Shown here piece after piece: positions 1 through 8,961 of a stretch of DNA of 64,000 bases. The notes below the pieces were generated by a model that was not told the DNA's origin, did not search any database, and saw nothing but the letters and a program-made list of their open reading frames with translations. Position numbers and translations under genes: made by a program. The DNA comes from Chloroflexota bacterium (GTDB lineage Bacteria; Chloroflexota; Anaerolineae; Promineifilales; Promineifilaceae). The DNA is taken from positions 1 to 64,000 of the forward strand of contig JAGNBF010000027.1 in the NCBI GenBank assembly GCA_018004935.1. Direction: 5' to 3'. Numbering within the stretch: the stretch's first letter is position 1; each line of letters starts with the position of its first letter.

Positions 1-258
1 CGCGGCCGCATTCAGGCCATTCGTCAGGCGCACCAGGAACGCCTTAACAAAGTCATGGATATCTGCCACGAACCTAAATCCATCGCTGACATCAGCAAAG
101 AGTTGTTTGGCTCCGTCTCTAGTTACCATGTTTTGTTGGCGCTAGAAGAAACTGGTGCCCATGTTGAATACCTCTATCAACGGGGTGAACTCCTGGCTGA
201 TAACATTGAGGCCATCGAACATCACCAAACCTCGGTCATTTGTTATCGGCGCAGTTAA
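1..258 (+). CDS. Metallo-beta-lactamase-fold hydrolase, C-terminal end (partial)
   Basis: The open frame enters from the left edge and stops at 258, leaving 85 residues of the C-terminus. What is visible resembles the winged-helix tail of LACTB2-like metallo-beta-lactamase hydrolases: a helix with HQERLNKVMD, then EPKSIADISKELFG, then LALEETGAHVEYL and a short charged end. In that family this tail follows the zinc-binding fold and helps bind nucleic acid or substrate. The catalytic domain is outside the window, so the substrate cannot be judged. The assignment rests on the tail pattern alone. Confidence 0.55.
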   Translation, partial: RGRIQAIRQAHQERLNKVMDICHEPKSIADISKELFGSVSSYHVLLALEETGAHVEYLYQRGELLADNIEAIEHHQTSVICYRRS

Positions 259-287
259 ATGGGTATTCGATTCTGGCGAATTTGTAT

Positions 288-345
288 GCAACCTCTGGAC
301 GTAGCACAGCCTTTCCAGGCTGTGCGTTCTCTGGTGAAAACGAAA
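288..345. repeat. Partial copy of the 'aggctgt' interspersed repeat
   Basis: This stretch carries the inverted pair CACAGCC/GGCTGTG and the tail of a family seen more fully at 43699-43822, 47450-47551 and 53577-53672. It overlaps an upstream in-frame ATG of mutY at 353, which argues that the gene starts later. Confidence 0.6.
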
Positions 346-400
346 AACGCCAATGTCGAGATGGGTACTTATTGGGGAATTTGGTTCGCACCTTTCGCCT

Positions 401-1498
401 ATGTCATCACCTGATCTAACCACCATCGTTACCCCTCTTTTGCTCTGGTGGGATCAATACAAAGCAGATTTACCCTGGCGTCATACGCGGGATCCTTATG
501 CCATCTGGATTGCCGAGGTGATGCTCCAACAAACCCAAATTACCACCGTTCTGCCCTATTATGAACGTTGGCTGATGCGTTTCCCTACAGTCGAAAGCTT
601 AGCCATGGCCCCTTTGGGAGAAGTCCTGAAATATTGGGAAGGGATGGGGTATTACAGCCGGGCACGACACTTACACGCGGCCGCACAAACCATTGTCAAC
701 ACCTATCGCGGCCACATGCCCCAAACCGTAGACCGTCTGCTCGAACTGGCGGGCATCGGCGAATACACCGCCGGAGCCATCGCTTCCATCGCCTTCCAGC
801 GAGCCGTCCCAGTAGTTGACGGCAACATCATCCGCGTACTCACCCGCCTGACCGACATGCCTGACGACGTGACTCTGGGGCCAACAAAAAAACGACTCTG
901 GCAACTGGCCGCCCGCCTCGTTCCTGACCAACGCCCCGGTGATTACAACCAGGCTCTCATGGAACTGGGGCAGAAAATTTGCCTGCCTACCAACCCCCAT
1001 TGTCATGAATGCCCCGTGGCAGAACCTTGCCTGGCCCGTTCCCGAGGCACACAATTGGAACGACCAGTGCGGCCGCCACGCAAAAACATTCCCCATTATG
1101 ATGTAGTCGCCGGAGTTATCGCACGTGAAGATGGTCGCGTGCTCATTGCCCAGCGTCCACTCAACGGCCTGTTGGGTGGTTTGTGGGAATTCCCCGGCGG
1201 CAAACAAGAACCGGGTGAAACTCTGCCCGCCGCTTTAAACCGGGAAATTCAAGAAGAATTAGGGATAAAAATTATAGTGGGTGAACCCATCACAACCGTT
1301 CACCATGCCTACACCCATTTTCGGATCACCCTGTATGCGTTTCACGCCACTTATCATTCAGGGGTAGTCCAGCATCTCGGAGTGGCCGATCATGCCTGGG
1401 TGTATCTGCCAGAATTAGAAAATTATGCGTTTGCGGTTACAGACCGTAGAATCATTATTGTTCTCCACTCAAAGAACCTGTCTACAAACATCACCTGA
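401..1498 (+). CDS. mutY: Adenine DNA glycosylase MutY
   Basis: MutY removes adenine mispaired with 8-oxoguanine. The 365-residue product has the N-terminal glycosylase fold with IAEVMLQQTQ (catalytic Glu), the helix-hairpin-helix LAGIGEYTAGAIASIAF, the catalytic Asp in VPVVDGNIIRVL, and the iron-sulfur cysteine pattern C-X6-C-X2-C-X5-C around residues 199-215. A C-terminal Nudix-like 8-oxoG recognition domain follows; unusually for MutY it keeps an intact Nudix box (GKQEPGE...REIQEELGI). The ATG at 401 was chosen because the in-frame ATG at 353 lies in an interspersed repeat. No clear Shine-Dalgarno sequence is visible. Length is normal for the family. Confidence 0.95.
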   Translation: MSSPDLTTIVTPLLLWWDQYKADLPWRHTRDPYAIWIAEVMLQQTQITTVLPYYERWLMRFPTVESLAMAPLGEVLKYWEGMGYYSRARHLHAAAQTIVNTYRGHMPQTVDRLLELAGIGEYTAGAIASIAFQRAVPVVDGNIIRVLTRLTDMPDDVTLGPTKKRLWQLAARLVPDQRPGDYNQALMELGQKICLPTNPHCHECPVAEPCLARSRGTQLERPVRPPRKNIPHYDVVAGVIAREDGRVLIAQRPLNGLLGGLWEFPGGKQEPGETLPAALNREIQEELGIKIIVGEPITTVHHAYTHFRITLYAFHATYHSGVVQHLGVADHAWVYLPELENYAFAVTDRRIIIVLHSKNLSTNIT

Positions 1499-1556
1499 TC
1501 TGAAAGTCAGGTCAGGGCAATACTTTTCGTATTTATGCAGGTGGGTATGACTCTGC

Positions 1557-1610
1557 CTGAGCTTGTCGAAGGCGGAGCCGGGCTTCAACAAGCTCAGCCC
1601 TCGATGACAT
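1557..1610. repeat. Palindromic CTTGTCGAAG repeat
   Basis: Two inverted modules, CTGAGCTTGTCGAAGG and a copy related to its complement, form a hairpin. The same family recurs at 3066-3123, 26756-26806, 31163-31217, 40067-40123, 41692-41731, 41921-41952, 47397-47432, 50473-50515 and 58066-58092. It is always outside intact genes and resembles REP-type palindromes. Confidence 0.85.
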
Positions 1611-1697
1611 GTATAGTTACTACTTTTCACTGGTTGTTGATGGTGCTGTTTCCCAGTTTATTGTTTTAATACCATGAAAAGGTAAGATGATATTGTT

Positions 1698-3005
1698 ATG
1701 CCAATAGGTTCAGGTTACTTCATTCAACTAGATATTCCCGATGAGGCTTTTGCGGCTTACCGGGCTGGTAAAGAGCTGGCCGGACGTCAACAATATACCG
1801 AAGCCATCATTGAATTTGGTCGTGCCATTGCCTTTATTGAGGCTCCCCCCGCTTTTCGGGCCAGAGTTTTTGAGCGACGGGGTGAATGTTACTGGTATTT
1901 AGGGGATTTCGCGGCCGCGGGGCAAGATTATCGTGCCGCCCTTGAAACCTGTGATGACCCGGGACAAATTGCCCGTGCCCGTGCTCGCCTGGGCGAAGTC
2001 GCCGACTCTACCGGTCACTATACTGAAGCGGCCGCGCTTTTTAATAGCGCTCTCCGTGAAGGATTAGCGGCTGGTGACCTCATCGCCATCGGTCGCGCCC
2101 AACGTGGCCTGGGCATCGTCCACCGCCGCCAGGGCAACACCGATCAGGCAATCAGCCATCTCACCCAAGCCCTGGCCGCCTTTCGCCAGGCAGGTGATGC
2201 CCGGCAACAAGCCCGTGTACTTTCTAGTCTGGGGCGTACACGCTTTGCTCGGGGCGAGTATCAGGCCGCCATCACCGCCTTCCAAGAAGCCCTCAAAATA
2301 GATGAAGCGATGGGTGATCGCTGGCGTTATGTCCTCGGCTTAAACGACCTGGGCGAATGCCATCGTACCCTCTTTGATATAGATACTGCCCGGCAATACC
2401 ACGAGCAGGCGCTAGAAATGGCCGAACGTTTTGGAGCCAATGTCCTTAAACCAGATATTCAACAAAATCTTGGTAATGATCTGGTGGAATCTGGCCGCCT
2501 GCGCATGGGTGTCGTTCATTTACAACAGGCGCTAGAAGGATCACGGGCTTTGAACAAGCGGGAAACAGAAGCCATGATTCTCTATAGCCTGGTTCCTGCA
2601 TACATTGAGATGAAAGATATGGGAGCGGCCGCGCAGGCCGTTGCGGATCTAAGTGTTTTGGCCAATGATATCGGTGCTGATCGTTATCGGAGTCTGGCCG
2701 CTTTTCGTCGGGGCGAGCTTTTGTTTGTTCAAGGCAACCGCATACCTGCTGTGGCTGAACTGCAAACGGCCATGTTGGCGGCCCAGACCTCATTAGATTT
2801 AGGCGTGCTGTGGCGTCTTCATGCTCTTATGAGTGAGGTGGTAGACGACGAATCTATTGCCAGTGTGCACACCCAAATTGCCGCCGGTTTTATTCGTCAG
2901 GCTATCGATCCTTTACAAGATCAAACGCTGAAATTGCGTTTTGTAAACGCTCCTCAAGTGAAGCGCGTTCTAGTAGCGGCTGGTATTGACCCTAACCGCT
3001 TGTGA
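1698..3005 (+). CDS. Tetratricopeptide-repeat protein
   Basis: 435 residues made almost entirely of TPR helices. Successive units of about 34-40 residues end in patterns such as GRAIAFIEA, YRAALETCDD, FNSALREGL, LTQALAAFRQ, FQEALKIDEA, HEQALEMAERF and LQQALEGSRAL. TPR arrays act as protein-binding scaffolds. No catalytic or DNA-binding domain and no signal peptide was seen, so the protein is probably cytosolic. This TPR type resembles the repeat part of MalT/AfsR-like regulators. The next gene is a SARP-type regulator on the same strand, and a functional pairing is possible, but an interspersed repeat lies between them. No strong ribosome binding site precedes the ATG. Confidence 0.8.
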   Translation: MPIGSGYFIQLDIPDEAFAAYRAGKELAGRQQYTEAIIEFGRAIAFIEAPPAFRARVFERRGECYWYLGDFAAAGQDYRAALETCDDPGQIARARARLGEVADSTGHYTEAAALFNSALREGLAAGDLIAIGRAQRGLGIVHRRQGNTDQAISHLTQALAAFRQAGDARQQARVLSSLGRTRFARGEYQAAITAFQEALKIDEAMGDRWRYVLGLNDLGECHRTLFDIDTARQYHEQALEMAERFGANVLKPDIQQNLGNDLVESGRLRMGVVHLQQALEGSRALNKRETEAMILYSLVPAYIEMKDMGAAAQAVADLSVLANDIGADRYRSLAAFRRGELLFVQGNRIPAVAELQTAMLAAQTSLDLGVLWRLHALMSEVVDDESIASVHTQIAAGFIRQAIDPLQDQTLKLRFVNAPQVKRVLVAAGIDPNRL

Positions 3006-3065
3006 CCATAAATGATGGAGCCAGAGGAAGCATGAATTGGTTTTGCTTCTGTAACTATACACGTT

Positions 3066-3123
3066 CTCGAGGGCTGAGCTTGCCGAAGCCCGGCTCTGCC
3101 TTCGACAAGCTCAGCCCTCGATG
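3066..3123. repeat. Palindromic CTTGTCGAAG-family repeat
   Basis: The arms GAGGGCTGAGCTTG and CAAGCTCAGCCCTC are complementary, so the RNA of either strand can fold into a strong hairpin. It separates the TPR gene from the regulator gene and could act as a transcription or RNA-stability boundary. Confidence 0.85.
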
Positions 3124-3216
3124 ACATGGATAGATACTTGCTTCTTGCTTTCATCCGCATCCTTTACGCCAGTGTGTTGATCGTTTTCAGTTTGACTATC
3201 CCCAACCTCAATCCCT

Positions 3217-4083
3217 ATGACCCAGATTGCCGTTTTTACCCTGGGCAAACTGCATCTTCGTGCCGGAACGCAGGCCGTCACATCCTTCCCTACCCGCCAG
3301 GTAGAAGAACTGTTTGCTTATCTACTTTTGCACCCTGATGTGAGTCACAGCCGGGAAAAACTTATTGACCTGCTGTGGCCCAATGAGGGGGGAATGATGC
3401 GCGGCCGCTTTAGTACGGTTCTTTGGCGGCTTCGTGCTACCCTGGACACCTTGGGGGGGATGGCGTCTGCCTGCCTGAACGTAACGCGCGATTCCTTGAT
3501 GCTCAAACCTTTACCCATCTTAGCGGTAGATTTTGTTCAGTTTGAGCAGGCTCTGTATCAGGCGAATATGGCTTCTCACGAAGAAATCAGCGAGGCCAAT
3601 TTGCGCTGTGCCCTGGATTTATACCTGGGAGATTTGTACGAAGGTATTTATGCTGATTGGTGTTTGTTGGAAAGAGAACGGTTAGCCCGGCTGTATTTGC
3701 GGGGGATGGGGCAGTTAATGGCGCAGTTGATTCAGCGCCAGGCTTATGAAGAAGCTATTGACCTGGGGCAACGGATTCTACAACGTGATTCCTTGCGCGA
3801 AGAAGTTCACCGGGCAATTATGTACTGTTATTGGCAGATGAAGGATTGGTCCGCGGCCGCAATGCAGTTCCATCAATGTGCCCAAATGCTCCAGGACGAA
3901 CTCCACATCGCTCCCATGCCTGAAACCGTCACCTTGTATCGGCAAATTACGGCTGACCGTCTGCAACAGCTCCCCGCGGCCGCCAATGTTAACCCCCACA
4001 AACGGAATCAATTACTCGCCGCCGTGGCCGAATTTCAATCCGCGGCCGCAAAGCTCGACCAACTTCTTTCCCAGTTAGAGTAG
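3217..4083 (+). CDS. SARP/BTAD-family transcriptional regulator
   Basis: 288 residues. The N-terminal part, about residues 4-95, matches the winged helix of SARP/AfsR regulators: FTLGKLHLRAG, RQVEELFAYLLLHPD, SREKLIDLLWP, then the recognition-helix stretch RFSTVLWRLRATLD. The rest is a bacterial transcriptional activator (BTAD) helical domain with YEGIYADWCLLERERL and the TPR-like LGQRILQRDSLREEVHRAIMYCYW. Such proteins bind direct repeats upstream of target operons and activate transcription. Its gene lies just before the eCIS operon, which makes it a candidate activator; repeated CAGTAC words in the gap are a possible target. The specific target is inference. Confidence 0.85.
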   Translation: MTQIAVFTLGKLHLRAGTQAVTSFPTRQVEELFAYLLLHPDVSHSREKLIDLLWPNEGGMMRGRFSTVLWRLRATLDTLGGMASACLNVTRDSLMLKPLPILAVDFVQFEQALYQANMASHEEISEANLRCALDLYLGDLYEGIYADWCLLERERLARLYLRGMGQLMAQLIQRQAYEEAIDLGQRILQRDSLREEVHRAIMYCYWQMKDWSAAAMQFHQCAQMLQDELHIAPMPETVTLYRQITADRLQQLPAAANVNPHKRNQLLAAVAEFQSAAAKLDQLLSQLE

Positions 4084-4175
4084 CCAAAAACAAACATGCG
4101 GAATAGCCATTTTCGCCAAACCTCACACATCTACCCTAACCCCCACATTCTTGTGAGACTTTTGTGAAGATCATC

Positions 4176-4212
4176 CAGTACACTGCTCCTATTCGTACTG
4201 CACCCACAGTAC
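4176..4212. promoter_or_regulatory. Candidate operator: CAGTAC repeats upstream of the eCIS operon
   Basis: CAGTAC occurs at 4176-4181 and 4207-4212, exactly 31 bases apart (about three helical turns). An inverted copy GTACTG lies at 4195-4200. The site is between the SARP-type regulator gene and the first eCIS gene. Spaced direct repeats are the kind of site SARPs use, but no consensus for this protein is known, and I could not identify a convincing -35/-10 pair here. Confidence 0.25.
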
Positions 4213-4359
4213 CGTAAAAAACGTGTCTACCGTACCAATGAAGATAGCTCACCCAGTCCAATGGGGGAGAGAACAGATGCCAGAACCCCCCAGTTACTCT
4301 CAATCACCCTTCTTCCCCTTCTTCTACGGGTCAGCTTATCTTTACCAAGCGAGTATGCC

Positions 4360-4611
4360 ATGGCCGATCAAGATCGGGGTTTGATGAGTTTTTTTGAAGC
4401 AGAGGCACACTCCTTTGTTTTGCGTATCTGGTTAGAAAACCGCGATGATCCCCATCAACTCGGTGAATGGCGTGGGTGGGTAGACCACGTACAAAGCGGT
4501 CGCCGCTTTCATTTTCGCGAATTTGATGATATAGGCCGGATTGTTGGTTCTATTGTGGAACCAGCCGAACAAGCGTTTATGCCTATCCAGGCTGATGAAC
4601 CCAACACATGA
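4360..4611 (+). CDS. Small conserved protein preceding the eCIS ATPase
   Basis: 83 residues from the ATG at 4360 (an in-frame ATG also exists at 4261). The core reads FVLRIWLENRDD, then EWRGWVDHVQSGRRFHFREFDDI. I recall similar short proteins with an 'RIWxE...W.G.V.HV.SG.R..F' pattern in actinobacterial and chloroflexal genomes, without an assigned function. The stop overlaps the ATPase start by four bases (ATGA), so the two are almost certainly translationally coupled. No signal peptide or membrane segment is visible. It is probably the first gene of the injection-system operon, and its role is unknown. Confidence 0.65.
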   Translation: MADQDRGLMSFFEAEAHSFVLRIWLENRDDPHQLGEWRGWVDHVQSGRRFHFREFDDIGRIVGSIVEPAEQAFMPIQADEPNT

Positions 4612-6842
4612 GCAATAGCGTCAATGCGATCAAAGAATCTAAGGGGCGTTTTTCTGGGCAGAGGGTACAACCCTTTACCGACAGTTTAGAACACCTGTTG
4701 GCTGGCCTGGCTTACATAGATTTGCACATTCGTTGGGCCGTGGCTCGGGCACGTCTGGTAGGACTCAACCCTGATGACGAATTTCGTGGCCTGTACATCT
4801 CTGAGGCTCAGGTAGATACGCTTCTTGGCTACGAATTGGGTTACAACCTGTGGAGTTCGGTTAACGGTAAAACCCCTGACGGTGAAGAAACTGGCCTGGA
4901 GCAATGGGCCATGGTGATTGCACAAGCCCGTGAAGAGTGGCAGGCGCGTACGCACGCGGCTGAGGCTCAGGGAATACCGATGCTTTTGCATCAATTAGGG
5001 CATCAGTTCCACCTCACCGATCTGGAAATAGATGCTTTGTTGATCGCTCTGGCCCCAGAAGTAGATCCTCGTTATGAACGACTCTATGCGTATCTCCAAG
5101 ATGATGTGACCCGTAAACGACCTTCGGTTGACCTGGTACTCAACTTGCTGACTCATTCCTTCACCGACAAACTGCGAACCCGCCGTCTCTTTACGGACGA
5201 TGGGCAACTCATTCAGTCCCGATTGTTAGTGCGCTTTTCTGATCATAGTGCCAATGAACCTGCTTTGCTGGTGCAATATTTGCGACCAGCGGCCCGTGTG
5301 GTGGAGCACCTTCTCGGCCATCCGGGGCTGGATAGCGCGTTGGAGCAGGGTGTTTCCCTGATAGATACGACTACCTGGCAACCCTCGCCCCGGCTGGATG
5401 AGAACTGGCTGGCTCAGTTGGTGCGGGTAGCCCAAGAGCGTATCCCCTTATTTGCTTTTTATGGGGGTTATGGCACGGGTAAACGGGACGCGGCCGCGTC
5501 CATTGCTCACGCCCTTTCTCAGCCCCTCATCACCGCCAATATGGCTACCCTCTCCGCCGATAATCAGCTCAATGAGAGCTTTAGCCTGCTTTTACGTGAT
5601 GGTCGCCTAAATCGGGCCGTCCTCTACCTTTACAATTGGGATACCATTCTCAAAGATGGGCGCCCCCCCCACCATCTTTTGCAACAGCTATTGGTCTACC
5701 CCAATATTGTTATTATGGCCGGTTCTACCACCTGGCAACCCTTGGGCGAAAACCGTACCCGCTCCATCCTGCCGGTTCATTTTGGTTTGCCCGACTACGA
5801 AGGCCGTTTACGTATTTGGCAACATCATATTGGTGAGGCGAATCTGGGATTAGCCGAACTTGCTAACCATTTTCGGTTCAGCCCAGGCCAAATAGAGGAT
5901 GCGATGGCGACTGCCCGTGACCTGGCATCCTGGCGTAATGAACCTTTGACCGAACAGGATTTATTCGTTGCCAGCCGGGCACATTCTAATCAAAACCTGG
6001 GCACCCTGGCCACTAAAATAAAACCTCGCTATGACTGGACAGACATTATTCTGCCCTACGACACCTTAAATCAGTTGCGTGAGATGGTCAATCAGGTGCG
6101 GCAGAAACCAATCGTCTATGGCCGTTGGGGGTTTGACCGTAAATTAGCGCTGGGCAAAGGATTACATGCCCTCTTTGCTGGTGAATCGGGTACAGGCAAA
6201 ACGATGGCGGCAGATATCATGGCGGGAGAGTTAGGGTTGGATTTGTACAAAGTAGATCTATCCAGCCTGGTGAGCAAATACATTGGCGAGACGGAAAAAA
6301 ACCTGGATCGCATCTTTACCGAAGCCGCCACCAGTAACGCCATTCTTTTTTTTGATGAGGCAGATGCGATTTTCGGCAAACGGTCAGAAGTGAAAGATAG
6401 CCATGACCGTTATGCCAATATCGAAATCAGCTATTTGCTCCAACGCATGGAAGCCTATGATGGGGTCGTCATTCTGGCGACAAACTTGCGAGCTAATATG
6501 GATGATGCCTTTACCCGGCGTCTTCATTTTGCGATTGAATTCCCCTATCCTGACGTGTCGGATCGGGAACGGATCTGGCGCATTAACTTTCCTGTGGAAA
6601 CGCCCCTGGCCGAGAGTGTGGATTGGTTTGAACTGGCACGGCGTTTCCGGCTGGCAGGTGGGAACATACGCAATATCATTCTCGCGGCCGCGTTCCTGGC
6701 GGCAGAACATGATGAATCTGTTGGTATGGTTCATTTGCTCCACGCCACCCGCCGTGAATATCAGAAGATGGGGCGGTTAATAGACGAGCGATTGTTTGCC
6801 TGGCAAGATCCAACCGAGGAAAATGAAAATACAAGCTACTAA
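4608..6842 (+). CDS. eCIS-associated AAA+ ATPase (Afp15/Pvc15-like)
   Basis: 744 residues with two ATPase modules. The first is degenerate, with a P-loop-like YGGYGTGKRD near residues 285-293. The second is complete: Walker A GESGTGKT at 525-532, Walker B AILFFDEADAIFG near 577-589, sensor ATN and the Arg-finger-like TRRLHFAIEFPYP. This tandem arrangement is typical of the ATPase conserved in contractile injection systems of the Afp/PVC type, which is thought to help particle assembly or cargo loading. It is coupled to the upstream small gene by a four-base overlap and lies about 110 bases before the DUF4157 gene. Confidence 0.92.
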   Translation: MSNSVNAIKESKGRFSGQRVQPFTDSLEHLLAGLAYIDLHIRWAVARARLVGLNPDDEFRGLYISEAQVDTLLGYELGYNLWSSVNGKTPDGEETGLEQWAMVIAQAREEWQARTHAAEAQGIPMLLHQLGHQFHLTDLEIDALLIALAPEVDPRYERLYAYLQDDVTRKRPSVDLVLNLLTHSFTDKLRTRRLFTDDGQLIQSRLLVRFSDHSANEPALLVQYLRPAARVVEHLLGHPGLDSALEQGVSLIDTTTWQPSPRLDENWLAQLVRVAQERIPLFAFYGGYGTGKRDAAASIAHALSQPLITANMATLSADNQLNESFSLLLRDGRLNRAVLYLYNWDTILKDGRPPHHLLQQLLVYPNIVIMAGSTTWQPLGENRTRSILPVHFGLPDYEGRLRIWQHHIGEANLGLAELANHFRFSPGQIEDAMATARDLASWRNEPLTEQDLFVASRAHSNQNLGTLATKIKPRYDWTDIILPYDTLNQLREMVNQVRQKPIVYGRWGFDRKLALGKGLHALFAGESGTGKTMAADIMAGELGLDLYKVDLSSLVSKYIGETEKNLDRIFTEAATSNAILFFDEADAIFGKRSEVKDSHDRYANIEISYLLQRMEAYDGVVILATNLRANMDDAFTRRLHFAIEFPYPDVSDRERIWRINFPVETPLAESVDWFELARRFRLAGGNIRNIILAAAFLAAEHDESVGMVHLLHATRREYQKMGRLIDERLFAWQDPTEENENTSY

Positions 6843-6953
6843 AAATAACCTGCTTGTGTTACCATACCTTTTGGCATTTCTCTTGCCACCACTTCGCTCC
6901 CGGCATTATCTCAGCTACTACATTGAGCGGCCCCCTCGCTCAAGGAGAACGCT

Positions 6954-8012
6954 ATGACAACTGAACATTTGCTGGATTCTAAAGGTAAAGTAACAGCTAA
7001 ACCGTCCCAAGATGCGGCCGCGGCCCAAAAAGATAACCCCAATCGTCCTCTTACCTCGACTCAAATTCAAGGCAAACTTAACCCTTCTACCATTACCCAA
7101 ATGCAACGTACCGTTGGCAATGCCAGCGTGCAACGTTTCCTGGCCCAACGGAGCGGCCAGGGGCCTAGCCCAGTTAATGAAGAAACCGCTTCAACCATCA
7201 ATAGTCGCCGTGGTAGTGGCCAATCACTCGATGAAGGTATCGCCAACAAAGCCGGATCCGTCATGGGTCAGGATTTCAGCGGCGTGAATATCCATAACGA
7301 TAGCACGGCAGACAACCTCAGCCGTAATCTAGGCGCAGTCGCCTTCACCACCGGCAACGACATCTTCTTCCGCTCCGGGGCCTACAATCCAAAAAGCAAC
7401 GACGGACAAAAACTCATTTCCCACGAACTGACACATGTCGTTCAGCAAGGGGCCAGTACCCCTTCTGTTCAAGGCAAAATGACCGTCAATGACCCCAATG
7501 ACCAGTATGAAGCCGAAGCCGACAGCGTCGCCTCTCAAGTAATGAGCAAACCGGATGACTTTGGAATGCAACGGCAAGAAGAAGAAGAACCAATAGCCCA
7601 GATGCAAGAAGAGGAAATGCCCGAAGAGGAAATTCAAGAAAAGGCAGTACAACGTCAGGAAGCCATGCCCGAAGAAGAAATCCAAGAAAAGGCAGTACAG
7701 CGTCAGGAAGCTATGCCCGAAGAAGAAATTCAGGAAAAGCCTGTACAGCGTCAGGAAGCTATGCCCGAAGAAGAAATTCAGGAAAAGCCTGTACAGCGTC
7801 AGGAAGCTATGCCCGAAGAAGAAATTCAGGAAAAGCCTGTACAGCGACAAGAAGACGATGAACTGCAAGAAAAGCCCATCCAACGGCAAGAGGTCGGAGC
7901 GCCAGAAGAAGAAATCCAGGGAAAACGAATTCAACGCGAAGAAGCCGTTGAAGATGAATCTATCAATCGCAAAGCTGACATTCAGCGCCACGACGACCAC
8001 GAACAAATCTAA
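6954..8012 (+). CDS. DUF4157 (eCIS core) protein with VQRQ tandem repeats
   Basis: 352 residues, with a good ribosome binding site (AAGGAG) before the ATG. Residues 47-63 hold TQMQRTVGNASVQRFL, a motif shared with the three cargo proteins downstream. Residues about 90-170 form the DUF4157 domain: SLDEGIANKAGSVMG, FSGVNIHND, AVAFTTGNDIFF and the metallopeptidase-like SHELTHVVQQ (HELTH at 157-161). The usual YEAEADSVASQVM follows. The C-terminal third is acidic and made of 16-residue units EEEIQEKxVQRQEAMP. DUF4157 is the most frequent cargo-associated domain of eCIS loci. Whether this protein is itself injected or links cargo to the particle is not shown by the sequence. Confidence 0.9.
   Translation: MTTEHLLDSKGKVTAKPSQDAAAAQKDNPNRPLTSTQIQGKLNPSTITQMQRTVGNASVQRFLAQRSGQGPSPVNEETASTINSRRGSGQSLDEGIANKAGSVMGQDFSGVNIHNDSTADNLSRNLGAVAFTTGNDIFFRSGAYNPKSNDGQKLISHELTHVVQQGASTPSVQGKMTVNDPNDQYEAEADSVASQVMSKPDDFGMQRQEEEEPIAQMQEEEMPEEEIQEKAVQRQEAMPEEEIQEKAVQRQEAMPEEEIQEKPVQRQEAMPEEEIQEKPVQRQEAMPEEEIQEKPVQRQEDDELQEKPIQRQEVGAPEEEIQGKRIQREEAVEDESINRKADIQRHDDHEQI
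7617..7853 (+). repeat. Five 48-base tandem repeats within the DUF4157 gene
   Basis: Units encode EEEIQEKxVQRQEAMP; the last three are nearly identical at the DNA level, implying recent slippage or selection for copy number. The x residue changes from Ala to Pro along the array. Confidence 0.9.
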
Positions 8013-8072
8013 CCTCGGCCTGAATCCACCTATGTATTCCGTAGTTCTTACGTAATACGTAACCCGTGAACC

Positions 8073-8936
8073 ATGATTGCTGACCTGGACGAGTCCATCA
8101 AAAAACTCCTGAATACGGAAATCCCTATCAAAAATGGGGAGATTGACGTCAAATTTGACCAGCCTAAACGGGAATGGAGCGCCCGCATCAACAAACCAAC
8201 CATCAACTTTTATTTGTATGATGTGCGGGAAAATGCGACCCTGCGCCGACACCAATGGGAATCGGTCAAACCAACTAATGGCAATGGAGTCAGAGATATA
8301 CAGTCCCTCCGCAAGCGCACCCCATTTCGAGTGGACTGTTTCTACATGATTACAAGCTGGGCCGCCGAGCCGGAAGATGAACATCGTCTTCTTACCCGTT
8401 GTCTCCTGGCCCTTTTCCGCCACCCAGTTATCCCAGACAAATTTCTGATAGGGGCAATGCAAAACCCCCCTTACGATATCCAGGCACGGGTAGCCAACCA
8501 CGATAAATTAACCAACCCGGCCGAAGTCTGGAGCGCCTTAGATAACGAGATGCGACCCAGTGTCTCATATATTGTGACCATCGCACTTGACCCCTGGACA
8601 GAAATCTCTGGCCCCGTCGTGCGCACCTACACACTACGGACTGGTCAGGCCAACGACCTACCGCAAAATCAGTTCATTGTCCCTGGTGGACTGGCTTCAG
8701 AAATGCACGTTTTGGGTGGCACAATTCGGGGTAAGGACAAAAAACCGCAAAGCGGAATTGAAGTGGCCATTAAAGGAACGGGATTGTTTGCCACCACCAA
8801 CGCCGAAGGTCGTTATGTCCTGGGTACTATTCCTTCGGGTGATTACACCCTGGTTGTTTGGGCTGGCGACGGGAAACCCAAGGAAAAGAAAATTTCCTTT
8901 CCTACCAATGAAGTCCAGTTTGACTTTGAAATCTAA
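8073..8936 (+). CDS. eCIS cap/tail terminator, DUF4255 (Afp16/Pvc16-like) with carboxypeptidase-regulatory-like tail
   Basis: 287 residues. The N-terminal about 190 match the DUF4255 family of contractile-particle cap proteins: MIADLDESIKKLL, then INFYLYDVRENATLRR, FRVDCFYMITSWA and EDEHRLLTRCL. The last 75 residues form a carboxypeptidase-regulatory-like beta-sandwich: LGGTIRGKDKKPQSG, NAEGRYVLGTIPSGDYTL. The cap protein ends tube and sheath polymerisation at the distal end. The extra sandwich domain would face outward and could bind a surface or another protein; that is inference. It lies between the DUF4157 gene and the sheath gene, and only a weak ribosome binding site precedes it. Confidence 0.9.
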   Translation: MIADLDESIKKLLNTEIPIKNGEIDVKFDQPKREWSARINKPTINFYLYDVRENATLRRHQWESVKPTNGNGVRDIQSLRKRTPFRVDCFYMITSWAAEPEDEHRLLTRCLLALFRHPVIPDKFLIGAMQNPPYDIQARVANHDKLTNPAEVWSALDNEMRPSVSYIVTIALDPWTEISGPVVRTYTLRTGQANDLPQNQFIVPGGLASEMHVLGGTIRGKDKKPQSGIEVAIKGTGLFATTNAEGRYVLGTIPSGDYTLVVWAGDGKPKEKKISFPTNEVQFDFEI

Positions 8937-8961
8937 GGATTCATTCGTAAATAACTTTGGA

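Noticed and set aside
353-400. Longer mutY start at 353
   Set aside because: The extension is encoded by an interspersed repeat and does not resemble MutY.
4277-4384. A 35-codon Pro/Phe/Tyr-rich frame overlapping the start of the small pre-ATPase gene
   Set aside because: No ribosome site and no recognisable pattern; the 4360 frame is coupled to the ATPase.
7617-7853. CRISPR-like array
   Set aside because: The 48-bp units are contiguous coding repeats without spacers.
7329-8501. A 390-codon minus-strand open frame opposite the DUF4157 and cap genes
   Set aside because: Its repeated hydrophobic blocks are the antisense of the VQRQ tandem repeats; no ribosome site, and both plus-strand genes have clear family matches.
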